A stretch of 64,000 nt of DNA from Malaciobacter molluscorum LMG 25693. Its GTDB lineage: Bacteria; Campylobacterota; Campylobacteria; Campylobacterales; Arcobacteraceae. This document shows, in pieces, positions 41,675 through 52,133 of this stretch. Position 1 is the first letter of the stretch; every line of letters starts with the position of its first letter. The stretch spans positions 2,418,001 to 2,482,000 of the forward strand of contig NZ_CP032098.1 of assembly GCF_003544935.1 (NCBI RefSeq). Direction: 5' to 3'. Made by a program: the position numbers and the translations under genes. The notes beneath the pieces are model-generated. The model worked only from the letters and a program-made list of their open reading frames with translations. It ran no database searches and was not told the origin of the DNA.

Positions 41675-43514
41675 TAGCAATAATTTGTTTTGTTACTATA
41701 TCTGAGGATTTTAAAATAACTTTCAACTTCGTATATAAAATTTGCCCTTTAAAGTTTTCTAAAACTACTTTCATTCCAGGAATTTTATGATAAACCTTTG
41801 CAATACCTCTTTGTTCATCAATGACCTCAGCTTTTAATTCAAGTCCAATATTATTTAAAGCCCATCTTGCATATTTTCTATCTTCAAAGTCCCAAACTAG
41901 TTGATCTATCTTTCTCTCTTGTACAGATATATATTCACAAATATCATCAATATTTTCTGGAGTTCTAGCTAATTTTAGCATTCTATGTAAAACCAAATCA
42001 GAATATCTTCTAATTGGACTTGTAAAATGTGAATATGAAGTAAAACCTAAACCAAAGTGACCTAAGTTTTTTGATGAATATTTTGCTTGAGTTTGAGAAT
42101 GAATAATAAGTTCATCAATCTCTTTTGCCAATGTACTTTGCTTTGCTTTTTCTTGAATATGCGTTATTGTATCATGCACATCTGATTGTAATTTTACTTT
42201 TACACCTAACATATTTACATCATCAACTAGTTTTGATATTGCTTTAAATGGTGGTTCTTCATGAATTCTGTAAATACCAACACTATTTACTTTTTTACTT
42301 GCTTCTATATTTGCTAATAACATGCACTCTTCAACTAATTGGTGAGATGCTGTTGATTGTTCTTCTTCTATTGTTTCTATTTCATTTCTGTGATTAAGTT
42401 TTAATCTTAATTCACTTGTTCTAAAATCATAACCTTTTTTTAATCTATTATTTCTATATTTTTTAGTTACTTCATATAGTTTTTCAATTGAGACAAACAT
42501 CTGTTTTTCTAAAGTTGTACAAGTATCATATTTATTTTCTAATACCCTATCAATTCTTCCATAAGAGAATTTTCTTTTTGATTCTATAATAGCTTCATAT
42601 AATTTAGATTTTTTAATATTATGATTTTCTATATCTAAATGCATTTCAAAAACATATGCATATCTTTTTTCATTTTCACGTAAAGAACACATATCTTCAC
42701 TTAATTTTCTAGGAAGCATAGGTAATACTTTTGAAGGCAGATATAAGGATGTTGATTTTAAATATGCTATTTTATCTAAATCAGAATTTTCTTTAACAAA
42801 ATAAGATACATCAGCAATTGCAACATACAAAACCTCTTCTTTATCATCATAATATATCGCATCATCATGATCTTTTGCACTTGCAGGATCAATTGTACAA
42901 AAATTTAGATGTGTTAAATCAACTCTTTTATTTGTATCATCCATTTTTGCGTCAACTTCAATTTCTTTTTCTAATCTTATAAGTTCTTTATATAAATATA
43001 AACTTATAAATTCATCTATATTTGCATCCTGCAAATTTCCAACTTTTTTTATCAACTCTAAACTATTTGAATCAATAATTAAAACATCATTATTTTCAAA
43101 ACTATCTTTTATTTTAAAATTTAATTCAATATTTTCTTTTACAGTAAATAATTTATTCTGTTTTGCATATACCAATAACTCTTTTTTTGCATCATTAAAT
43201 ACTTCAACTATTTTTGCTTTAATTTTACTTCTTGGATTAAAAACTCTTTTTGCAATAACAAAATCGCCATCATATGCTCCATTTAAATGTTCAAACTCTA
43301 ACTTTAAACTCTTATTCTCATTTGAAATATCAATTAATAGTGCATACTTTTTCTCAAAACTTAAAGTTCCTACTCTAAATTTCGAATTTATTTCATAATG
43401 ATTTTCTACTTTAAAAATAATCTCTTTTTTTAATAATTTGTTAATTAATTCAATTTGTTGTTTTGAAAATTTCTCTTGTTTTTTTATAATTTCTTCAAAT
43501 AATTTTTTATACAA
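41661..43514 (-). CDS. rnr: Ribonuclease R (RNase II/RNB family)
   Basis: This is a 3'-5' exoribonuclease of 617 residues, shorter than the 700-800 usual for RNase R. It has an RNB catalytic domain with CTIDPASAKDHDDAIYYD, the LPMLPRKLSEDMCSL motif and GLGFTSYSHFTSPIRRYSD region (in separate parts), and a C-terminal S1-like part. The N-terminal cold-shock region is reduced. Its stop lies within the end of fliW. Confidence 0.93.
   Translation of the reverse strand: MYKKLFEEIIKKQEKFSKQQIELINKLLKKEIIFKVENHYEINSKFRVGTLSFEKKYALLIDISNENKSLKLEFEHLNGAYDGDFVIAKRVFNPRSKIKAKIVEVFNDAKKELLVYAKQNKLFTVKENIELNFKIKDSFENNDVLIIDSNSLELIKKVGNLQDANIDEFISLYLYKELIRLEKEIEVDAKMDDTNKRVDLTHLNFCTIDPASAKDHDDAIYYDDKEEVLYVAIADVSYFVKENSDLDKIAYLKSTSLYLPSKVLPMLPRKLSEDMCSLRENEKRYAYVFEMHLDIENHNIKKSKLYEAIIESKRKFSYGRIDRVLENKYDTCTTLEKQMFVSIEKLYEVTKKYRNNRLKKGYDFRTSELRLKLNHRNEIETIEEEQSTASHQLVEECMLLANIEASKKVNSVGIYRIHEEPPFKAISKLVDDVNMLGVKVKLQSDVHDTITHIQEKAKQSTLAKEIDELIIHSQTQAKYSSKNLGHFGLGFTSYSHFTSPIRRYSDLVLHRMLKLARTPENIDDICEYISVQERKIDQLVWDFEDRKYARWALNNIGLELKAEVIDEQRGIAKVYHKIPGMKVVLENFKGQILYTKLKVILKSSDIVTKQIIATIKY
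41671..41699. terminator. Hairpin covering the fliW stop inside rnr
   Basis: ATAGTAGCAA-N9-TTGTTACTAT, ten pairs with one G-U plus one flanking A-T pair. It includes the fliW stop codon and lies in the rnr coding end. It is a possible fliW terminator; no long T-run follows. Confidence 0.4.
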
Positions 43515-43604
43515 AATAGTTCCTTGATATTCTTATTTTATAATAGTATCTAAATTCTATTTAAGTCTTTTAATCATATTAATAACAAAAAAGCTATTAC
43601 TTAA

Positions 43605-44680
<1,076 letters not shown>

Positions 44681-44681
<1 letters not shown>

Positions 44682-44705
44682 AAAACAAGGCCTAGCCTTG
44701 TTTTT
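44681..44705 (+). terminator. Terminator after ilvC
   Basis: AAAAACAAGGC-CTA-GCCTTGTTTTT, perfect 11-base arms starting at the last base of the stop codon, followed by T-rich sequence. Confidence 0.9.
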
Positions 44706-44719
44706 AATTGATTTAATAT

Positions 44720-45790
44720 ATGGCAAAAAGAAAAACTACAAATAACAGACCCAAAACTAAGACTCAAAAAAATAATAATCAAAAATTAAAAATAATAAAT
44801 CTTGTTTTAATTATTTTAATACTTACATTAATAATATCTATATTAAGTTACTTTTTTTTATTAGATGAACAAAAACAAAATATATCAACTAAAAAAACAC
44901 CTACTCACAAAAAAGAGAAAATTATAAAAAAAGATGTAGATTTAAATAACTATGCAAATGAAAAATTAAATAAATATTTTAAAAATGAGATAAAAGATGA
45001 TAATGTAAAATATGAGGAATATACAGAAGAGTTTGATAAAGAGTATATTCACAAAAATAAAGAAGAAAAGAAACAGACTAAAAAAACAAAACCAAAAGAA
45101 GAGATTGCTGTATTTCCTAAAAATGAAGATACAAAACCAAAACTAGCAATAATTATTGATGATGTCACACTTCAAAGACAAGTAAATACAATCCAAAATA
45201 TTGGATATAAAATTACTATGTCATTTTTACCTCCTACAAAACAACATCCAGATTCTGCAAAAATTGCACAAAACTTGCCATTTTATATGATACACTTTCC
45301 TATGCAAGCACAATCTTTTAAATTTGAAGAAAGAGGTACTTTACATGTGGGAGATTCTTATAAAAGAATTGAAGCTAAAGTAGCCAATTTAAGAAAACTT
45401 TATCCAAATGCAACTTTTACAAATAATCATACAGGAAGTAAATTTACTTCAAATGATAAAAGTATGGACTACTTATTTAAAGCACTTAAAGAGTATAACT
45501 TTTTATTTGTAGATAGTAGAACAACAGCTAAAACAGTAGCAAAAAAATATAGTAAAAAATATAATATGCCTTATATTTCTAGAAATATATTTTTAGATAA
45601 TAAACAAGAATTTAACTATATTCAAAATCAATTAAAAAAAGCTATTAATATTGCTAAAAAGAGTGGTTATGCTATTGCAATTGGTCACCCTCATAGTATG
45701 ACACTAAAAGTTTTAAAAGAATCAAAACCCCTATTAAAAGATTTAAACCTAGTTTATGTAAAAGAGCTTCCAATTTCAGTTAAACCTTGA
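44720..45790 (+). CDS. Divergent polysaccharide deacetylase family protein
   Basis: This is a membrane-anchored periplasmic protein of 356 residues. A Lys/Asn-rich N-terminus is followed by one membrane helix (about 25-49), a charged Lys/Glu linker (about 55-137) and a deacetylase-like domain (about 140-354). The domain starts at LAIIIDDV (acidic residues of the NodB-like site) and includes the FTNNHTGSKFTS and GHPH motifs. The YibQ-like group probably acts on wall or surface sugars; activity is not proven. Confidence 0.8.
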   Translation: MAKRKTTNNRPKTKTQKNNNQKLKIINLVLIILILTLIISILSYFFLLDEQKQNISTKKTPTHKKEKIIKKDVDLNNYANEKLNKYFKNEIKDDNVKYEEYTEEFDKEYIHKNKEEKKQTKKTKPKEEIAVFPKNEDTKPKLAIIIDDVTLQRQVNTIQNIGYKITMSFLPPTKQHPDSAKIAQNLPFYMIHFPMQAQSFKFEERGTLHVGDSYKRIEAKVANLRKLYPNATFTNNHTGSKFTSNDKSMDYLFKALKEYNFLFVDSRTTAKTVAKKYSKKYNMPYISRNIFLDNKQEFNYIQNQLKKAINIAKKSGYAIAIGHPHSMTLKVLKESKPLLKDLNLVYVKELPISVKP

Positions 45791-45796
45791 TATAAT
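45791..45796 (+). promoter_or_regulatory. -10 box for dprA
   Basis: A TATAAT directly follows the stop of the deacetylase-like gene, 34 bases before the ATG. Confidence 0.5.
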
Positions 45797-45824
45797 AATT
45801 TTAAAAATTATTTATCGAGGTTTT

Positions 45825-46601
45825 ATGACAAATAAAATAGAATTTAAAATCAATGAATTTAAAAATTTAAATAAATACCCAAAAGATCTATTTTATAGAG
45901 GAAATCTAGATTTATTAAAAAAACAAAAAGTTTCAATAGTTGGAACAAGAAAACCTATTTCATATACAAAAAATCTTACATATACTATTTCTTCACTACT
46001 TTCAACTAGAGATATATGCATCGTAAGTGGTGGGGCTATGGGAGTTGATGCAATTGCACATCAAGGAGCAAAATCCAATAATACAATTTGTATATTAGCA
46101 AATGGCTTAAATATAAAATATCCTAAAGTAAATAAAAACTTATTAACATCAATTGAAAATGAAGGTTTATTATTAAGTACATATAAAGATGATACTCTTG
46201 CAACTAAATACTCATTTGTACTAAGAAATGAATTAGTTGTTGCATTAAGTGATATATTAATTATTATGCAAGCAGATCAAAACTCAGGTAGTATAAGAAG
46301 TTTAGAATACGCATTAAAAATGAATAAAAAAGTATATACTATTGCACATAGAATAGAAGATAATAAAGGATTAATACCATACATAAAAAAAGGATTGGTT
46401 GAAGTTATATACGATATAAATGAATTTATAAATAGTATTAAAACTAATAAAAATGAAAATGATGATGATGAAATTTTAAATTATTTAAAAACAAACCCAT
46501 CATATGAAGAAGCCATATTCAAATATCAAGATAAAATATTTGAATATGAACTAAATTGTATTTTTAAAGTAGAAAATGGTATCTGCAAAGTTATTTATTA
46601 G
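45825..46601 (+). CDS. dprA: DNA-processing protein DprA
   Basis: DprA loads RecA on incoming single-stranded DNA in natural transformation. The 258-residue protein has the Rossmann-like core VSIVGTRKPIS, the VSGGAMGVDAIAHQGA motif, ANGLNIKYPK and the GSIRSLEYALK region. A short C-terminal winged-helix-like end is kept. It converges with nhaA: the two overlap by 11 bases. No ruvX or topA lies beside it, as they do in some relatives. Confidence 0.93.
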   Translation: MTNKIEFKINEFKNLNKYPKDLFYRGNLDLLKKQKVSIVGTRKPISYTKNLTYTISSLLSTRDICIVSGGAMGVDAIAHQGAKSNNTICILANGLNIKYPKVNKNLLTSIENEGLLLSTYKDDTLATKYSFVLRNELVVALSDILIIMQADQNSGSIRSLEYALKMNKKVYTIAHRIEDNKGLIPYIKKGLVEVIYDINEFINSIKTNKNENDDDEILNYLKTNPSYEEAIFKYQDKIFEYELNCIFKVENGICKVIY

Positions 46602-46611
46602 CTACCATTTT
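46573..46611. terminator. Hairpin around the dprA and nhaA stop codons
   Basis: Perfect nine-base arms (AAAATGGTA / TACCATTTT) enclose the overlapping 3' ends. On the plus strand TTTTTAAC follows. Confidence 0.5.
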
Positions 46612-47757
46612 TAACACTAAGAATCCAACAATACCAGATAAAAATGAACCTAAAAGTATTGCTAATTTATCAGTATAAGCAAACAAAGAATCATCAGTAA
46701 ATGCAAGAGAATCAACAAATAAACTCATAGTAAAACCTATACCAGTAAGAATAGCAATCCCATATAATTGTTTAAAATTTGTACCTTCAGGCAGACTTGC
46801 AAGCTTTAATTTTATAGCAATAAAGGAAAAACCAAAAACTCCAATTTGTTTACCTAAAAACAGTCCTAACATAATCCCTAATGGAACATTTGTAGCAAGT
46901 TGATTTAAAGATATACTTCTTAAATCAACTCCTGCATTTACGAATGCAAAAAGAGGTAAAATCAAAAATACAACCCAATAATGAAGTGAATGTTCCATAT
47001 CTTTTAACATAGAAAAAGCTCTTCCATCTTTTCTTTTTGAGTGCAAAGGTATAGTAAAAGCAAGTGCAACTCCTGCCAATGTTGCATGAACACCAGATTT
47101 TAATACACTAACCCACAAAATTACACCAAGAATAATATATGCTGCTGGTTTAATTACTTTAAATCTATTTAATAAAATAAGCCCAATTAAAGAAATTCCT
47201 GCAAAAACAATAGAAGTAATAGATAAATCATTTGTATAAAAAAGTGCAATTATAACAATTGCTCCTAAGTCATCAATAATAGCTAACGCCATTAAGAAGA
47301 TTTTTAAAGATACTGGTATTCTATTTCCAAGCAAAGATAAAATTCCTAAAGCAAATGCAATATCAGTTGCAGTTGGTATCGCCCAACCTTTCATTGCTAT
47401 TTCATTACCCATATTAAAATATACATATACTAATGCAGGAATTGCCATACCACCAACAGCAGCAATTGCAGGTAAAGTAATCTGTTTTACACTTGATAAG
47501 TGCCCTTCTAAAATTTCTCTTTTTACTTCTAATCCTATTAAAAAGAAAAATATTGCCATAAGTCCATCATTTATCCACAATAAAAGTGGCTTTGCTATAT
47601 TTAATGCTCCAAATCTAACTTCAACAGGTGTATGTAAAAAAGCATCATAAACTGTTGAAAAATCTGTATTTTTTAATATCAAAGCTACAATAGTTACAAA
47701 AATTAAAACTATACCTGCACTTGATTCTTTTTTAATAAAATCTTCTATTATGACCAT
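46591..47757 (-). CDS. nhaA: Na+/H+ antiporter NhaA, copy 1
   Basis: This inner-membrane antiporter of 388 residues has about twelve helices. The ion-site residues D132 (in TATDIAFALG) and D162/D163 (in AIIDDLGAI) match the NhaA signature. It lies 99 bases downstream of a second nhaA on the same strand, with which it shares most motifs. Tandem NhaA copies are common in this phylum and suit brackish or marine habitats. Confidence 0.96.
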   Translation of the reverse strand: MVIIEDFIKKESSAGIVLIFVTIVALILKNTDFSTVYDAFLHTPVEVRFGALNIAKPLLLWINDGLMAIFFFLIGLEVKREILEGHLSSVKQITLPAIAAVGGMAIPALVYVYFNMGNEIAMKGWAIPTATDIAFALGILSLLGNRIPVSLKIFLMALAIIDDLGAIVIIALFYTNDLSITSIVFAGISLIGLILLNRFKVIKPAAYIILGVILWVSVLKSGVHATLAGVALAFTIPLHSKRKDGRAFSMLKDMEHSLHYWVVFLILPLFAFVNAGVDLRSISLNQLATNVPLGIMLGLFLGKQIGVFGFSFIAIKLKLASLPEGTNFKQLYGIAILTGIGFTMSLFVDSLAFTDDSLFAYTDKLAILLGSFLSGIVGFLVLKMVANK

Positions 47758-47856
47758 CGCTACCCTCTTTTTTTGTTTAAGTTTATATTATTTTACTTAT
47801 ATTAAGATTAAAAAAATTAATATACATAAAATTATCCTTTCTAATTAAATCAAAGA

Positions 47857-49044
47857 TTATATATTGCAAGCTCTATTACTTTTTGTATATTTTAATATTA
47901 AATATCCTACAATCCCTGAAATAATTGAACCTAATAAAATAGCAAGTTTATCTGCATACAAATATACATCTGAATCTTTAAACGCAAGAGAATCAATAAA
48001 TAAACTCATTGTAAAACCTATTCCCGTTAATACAGAAACTCCATACATTTGTTTCCATGTTGTACACTTAGGTAACTTTGCAATATTTAATTTTACTGAA
48101 ATAAAGACAAAACTCATTACACCTAATTGTTTTCCTAAAAATAATCCTAGCATAATTCCTAAGGATACATCTGAAAATAACTGATCAAAAGATAATCCTT
48201 TTAAATTAACTCCGGCATTTACAAATGCAAAAACTGGTAAAATTAAATATGCTACCCAAAAATGTAAATTATTCTCCAAATTTCTTAAAGGAGAAACTAT
48301 TTTATTTTTTTCATCTTTAAATGCAATAGGAATTGTAAATGCTAATATTATTCCAGCTAATGTTGCGTGCACACCAGATTTCAATACACTAATCCATAAT
48401 ATTATACCAACTAATATATATGCAGTGGGTCTTACAATTTTTAATTTATTCATTATTATTAAAATAATTGTACATGCAAGTGCTGCTAATATTGATAATA
48501 AAGATAAATCATTAGTATAAAAAATTGCAATAATTAAAATTGCTCCCAAATCATCAAATATAGCTAATGCCATTAAAAATATTTTTAAACTTACTGGAAC
48601 TTTTTTTCCTAATAAAGATAGGATCCCCAAAGCAAATGCAATATCTGTTGCAGTTGGAATTGCCCAACCTTTCATTGAAAATTCATTATCAAAATTAAAT
48701 GCTGTGAAAATTAAAGCTGGAATGGCCATTCCACCAATTGCAGCAATTGCAGGAAGTGATATTTTAGATAAAGAAGATAAATGCCCAGCTAATAATTCTC
48801 TTTTTATTTCTAAACCAACAAGTAAAAAGAAAATAGTCATAAGCCCATCATTTATCCATAAAATAAGAGGTTTTTGAATTAAAAGTAAATCCCCAAAAGC
48901 AAATGTTATTTCTGTTTTTAATAAAGCATTATACTCTTGAGAAAAATAGCTATTCTGAAATAGTAATGCTATTGCTGTTACAAAGATTAAAATAATTCCA
49001 GAGGTTGATTCTTTTTTAATATATTCTTTAATTAATATTTTCAT
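47857..49044 (-). CDS. nhaA: Na+/H+ antiporter NhaA, copy 2
   Basis: The 395-residue paralogue of the neighbouring gene has the same architecture, with D134 and D164/D165 in TATDIAFALG and AIFDDLGAI. Divergence at the N-terminus and in the loops shows an old duplication. It is the upstream copy; a 99-base gap with AT-rich sequence and no clear terminator separates them, so co-transcription is possible. Confidence 0.96.
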   Translation of the reverse strand: MKILIKEYIKKESTSGIILIFVTAIALLFQNSYFSQEYNALLKTEITFAFGDLLLIQKPLILWINDGLMTIFFLLVGLEIKRELLAGHLSSLSKISLPAIAAIGGMAIPALIFTAFNFDNEFSMKGWAIPTATDIAFALGILSLLGKKVPVSLKIFLMALAIFDDLGAILIIAIFYTNDLSLLSILAALACTIILIIMNKLKIVRPTAYILVGIILWISVLKSGVHATLAGIILAFTIPIAFKDEKNKIVSPLRNLENNLHFWVAYLILPVFAFVNAGVNLKGLSFDQLFSDVSLGIMLGLFLGKQLGVMSFVFISVKLNIAKLPKCTTWKQMYGVSVLTGIGFTMSLFIDSLAFKDSDVYLYADKLAILLGSIISGIVGYLILKYTKSNRACNI

Positions 49045-49113
49045 ATGTAACCTACTTTCGCTAATAGAATAATTTTATACTATTTAACTTTAGTTTTACT
49101 TAGAATAATAAAA

Positions 49114-50421
49114 TTATTTACCTCTTAATTGATATGTTATATCTCCTGCACCAACTCCTAAAATAATCCCTTGATCATAAGTATGTATAATCTTATCATC
49201 TTTTATAATTTCAATTAAATCATTTTTAGCATTAATTCTATCTGCAAAAATAGGATTATATAAAGCAAACTCTTTTTCAAAATCTATATCAATTTTTTGT
49301 TCACCTGGTATTGTCCAAATAGGAAGAATAATTAATTCATCACATCTTCTAAAACATTTTTTAAAACCGTCTAAATTATCTTTTGTTCTTGAATATTTGT
49401 GTGGTTGCCAAATTACTATTCTTTTATCTATATTAGTAAGATTATCATATACTTCTACAGATTTAATTGTAGCTTCTATTTCAGTTGGATGATGAGCATA
49501 ATCATCAATTACAACAAAACCTTGTGATTTTTGAACTATATCAAATCTTTTTTTAATACCTTTATAACTTAATAAATTTTTTCTAATTGTTTCAATATCA
49601 AGCTCATTCTTTGCTGCTAAAATAGCCAAAGATGCATCAATTACCACATGATATCCAAATCCCCATACCTCAAAAGAACCTAAATTCTTTAAATCAAATT
49701 TAGTATATGGTTCACCATCTTTTAATAAAAATGATAAATTTTTAATATCTTTACTAGGATATAAGAAGTTTGGATTTTTAATATTTAATTTCTTAATATA
49801 TTTATCTTCACCATTTAATACATTCTTTTTAGATAAATTAATAAATTTTTCATATGCTTGAAAAAATTTATCATAATCATAATGATAATATTCCATATGT
49901 TCTGGCTCAGCATTTGTTACTATTGAACAGTATGGATTAGATAATAAAAAACTTGCATCTGATTCATCTGCTTCAAATGCAACTAAATCATTTACATATC
50001 TAAAATTTGAACCAAAATCTTTTGATATTGCACCTATTAAAGCTGAACTATTTAATATTGAAGCTAAGATTGCAGTTGTTGTACTTTTTCCATGCGCACC
50101 TGCGACACAATAGTTTTTTTTATCACCTAAAATTATTGGTAAAGCTTCTTTTCTTGAAAGAGTTCTTATTTGTCTTAATCTTGATTCAATTAATTCTGGA
50201 TTTTCATCTGTTACTGCTGCAGAATAGATTACTAAATCTAAATCATCACTAATATTTGAAGCTTTTTGAGAACAAAATACTTTTATTCCCTCATCTTCTA
50301 AAGCCATTGTAATTGGCGTACTTTTCATATCTGAACCACATACTTCATGTCCATCATTTTTCAAAAATCTTGCTAATGCTGAAAGCCCTATTCCACCAAT
50401 TCCTATAAAATATATTTTCAT
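49114..50421 (-). CDS. murC: UDP-N-acetylmuramate-L-alanine ligase
   Basis: It adds the first amino acid of the peptidoglycan stem. The 435-residue enzyme has the N-terminal FIGIGGIGLSALA motif, the P-loop GAHGKSTTTA, and the DDYAHHPTEIEA motif. It is the last gene of the run 53558 to 49114 (TrkA-C-domain protein, DapC-like, hypothetical, murC). The DapC-like enzyme supplies diaminopimelate for the same stem peptide. Confidence 0.97.
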   Translation of the reverse strand: MKIYFIGIGGIGLSALARFLKNDGHEVCGSDMKSTPITMALEDEGIKVFCSQKASNISDDLDLVIYSAAVTDENPELIESRLRQIRTLSRKEALPIILGDKKNYCVAGAHGKSTTTAILASILNSSALIGAISKDFGSNFRYVNDLVAFEADESDASFLLSNPYCSIVTNAEPEHMEYYHYDYDKFFQAYEKFINLSKKNVLNGEDKYIKKLNIKNPNFLYPSKDIKNLSFLLKDGEPYTKFDLKNLGSFEVWGFGYHVVIDASLAILAAKNELDIETIRKNLLSYKGIKKRFDIVQKSQGFVVIDDYAHHPTEIEATIKSVEVYDNLTNIDKRIVIWQPHKYSRTKDNLDGFKKCFRRCDELIILPIWTIPGEQKIDIDFEKEFALYNPIFADRINAKNDLIEIIKDDKIIHTYDQGIILGVGAGDITYQLRGK

Positions 50422-50425
50422 TTAC

Positions 50426-51001
50426 TTAGTCCAATAAATATTTTAAATTTTTATTTTCTTGCTCTAATATGAGCGCGTTATCTTTTAAATATTGTGCCAT
50501 TTCAAAATTAAAACTTACAATAAAATATCCATATTTTTCATCATTATCTAAACTTGATTCAACACTATTTTCATAAAAAGAGTCTAAATCAGAATTATTA
50601 TTTAGTGCAATTAAATGTACTTTTAAAGAATCTTGTAGTTTTTGATCTTCTAGTATATTAATAAGTATAAAAATCAACTGTTTTGCACCATCTATATCCC
50701 CATAACTCCACTTTTCAATTGCATGTTCATAAAAAGCTCTAATATAAAATAATTCTTCATCTTTTAATTTTAATTTCTTTCCACTATTTACAATATTATC
50801 TACATTAGAAAAAGAAGTTTTTAATATATTTTCATAAACTTCATTTATCTTTTTTTCATCTAAATCAAGTATTAACATTGAATCTAAAACTTCATACAAA
50901 GCAGCAATATTATTTTTATTTATTGCATCGATTCTTGTTTCTTCTAAATACTTTAAAAAATCAGGATTTGTTCTTGCTTCATTTAAATCATTTTTATCCA
51001 T
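50426..51001 (-). CDS. Conserved hypothetical protein, helical
   Basis: I do not recognise it. The 191-residue protein from ATG 51001 (a TTG codon one place upstream is the only longer choice) is acidic, rich in Leu/Asn/Asp/Glu and almost wholly helical, perhaps TPR-like. There is no signal peptide or membrane helix. Its start overlaps the DapC-like stop and its stop is four bases from murC, so it is co-expressed with wall-precursor genes. Confidence 0.75.
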   Translation of the reverse strand: MDKNDLNEARTNPDFLKYLEETRIDAINKNNIAALYEVLDSMLILDLDEKKINEVYENILKTSFSNVDNIVNSGKKLKLKDEELFYIRAFYEHAIEKWSYGDIDGAKQLIFILINILEDQKLQDSLKVHLIALNNNSDLDSFYENSVESSLDNDEKYGYFIVSFNFEMAQYLKDNALILEQENKNLKYLLD

Positions 51002-52124
51002 CAAGAAAATCCTTTAATCTTTGTAACACCTCTTTTGTTTTTTTAGCATTTTCTACAAGTGCAATTCTTACATAACCTTGTCCTGCATTTTCTCTTCCAA
51101 GAAAACTTCCAGGTAAAACTTTTATGCTTTTTTCTTTATATAAATCTTTTGTAAATTGAAGTTCATCATCAACTTTTAACCATATATAAAAAGTAGCCTT
51201 AGGAGGATTTATTCCTAATATCTCTTTTGCTATTTCAAAATTTTGTTTATATATTTGTCTAAAACCTTCAACATGTTTTTCATCATTCCACGCAACTGCT
51301 GCTGCTTTTTGTAAAGGAACTGGACTAGCACAACCAACATAAGTTCTATATTTCATATACTCTTTTAATATAGTTTCATCTCCAGCTATAAATCCACTTC
51401 TAAGACCAGGAGCACTACTTCTTTTTGAAATAGAGTTCATTACTAATACATTTTTAAACTCACTATTTCCAGCTTTTACACTAGCTTCAAGTAGTGACGG
51501 TGGTTTTATTGCTTCATCAAAAAATATTTCACTATAACATTCATCATTTATTAAAATAAAATCAAATTCTAAAGCTTTTTTTACCCAAATAGCTAATTCA
51601 TCTATTGACATAACAGCTGATGTTGGATTATTTGGATAGTTTAATACTACAAGATCACATTTTCTAAGTTCTTCATCACTTAAATTTGCTTTGAAATTAT
51701 TTGATTCATCTAAATTTATATGAATAACTTCTGCTCTACTTGCAATTGCAGCTCCTTCATATATTTGATAAAATGGATTTGTAAAAGCCATTATTGGATT
51801 TTTTTTATCAAATAATGCAAATTGAGGGAAGTTAAATAAAACTTCTCTTGTACCAAAAGTTGGAATAATTTGTTCATTATTTAAAGACACATTAAATCTT
51901 TTAAAAACAAAATTAATCATTGATTCTTTTAATTCAGGAATTCCTGCACTTGCAGGATATTTTTTTAATAATAATGTTGTTGCTTTTAATTCATCTTGAA
52001 TAAACTGAGGTGTTTCAAACTGTGGTTCTCCAATAGTTAAAGATGATAATTCATATTCATTATTTGGAGTTATTCCTTCTAATAATTCATTTAATTTCTC
52101 AAATGGATAAATCTCAAAATTCAT
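50994..52124 (-). CDS. dapC: N-succinyldiaminopimelate aminotransferase-like (class I)
   Basis: This is a PLP aminotransferase of 376 residues, probably the DapC step of lysine and diaminopimelate synthesis. Visible are YPASAGIPELKES, NYPNNPTSAVMS, NDECYSEIFF and the PLP lysine in NSISKRSSAPGLRSGF. The assignment over other class I enzymes rests on similarity to the DapC group and its place in a run with murC. ArgD can share this reaction in some bacteria. Confidence 0.8.
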   Translation of the reverse strand: MNFEIYPFEKLNELLEGITPNNEYELSSLTIGEPQFETPQFIQDELKATTLLLKKYPASAGIPELKESMINFVFKRFNVSLNNEQIIPTFGTREVLFNFPQFALFDKKNPIMAFTNPFYQIYEGAAIASRAEVIHINLDESNNFKANLSDEELRKCDLVVLNYPNNPTSAVMSIDELAIWVKKALEFDFILINDECYSEIFFDEAIKPPSLLEASVKAGNSEFKNVLVMNSISKRSSAPGLRSGFIAGDETILKEYMKYRTYVGCASPVPLQKAAAVAWNDEKHVEGFRQIYKQNFEIAKEILGINPPKATFYIWLKVDDELQFTKDLYKEKSIKVLPGSFLGRENAGQGYVRIALVENAKKTKEVLQRLKDFLDG

Positions 52125-52133
52125 TTATTTCCT

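Noticed and set aside
45791-45824. A/T-only palindrome before dprA
   Set aside because: Made solely of A and T, expected by chance at this base composition; it is also partly the -10 box.
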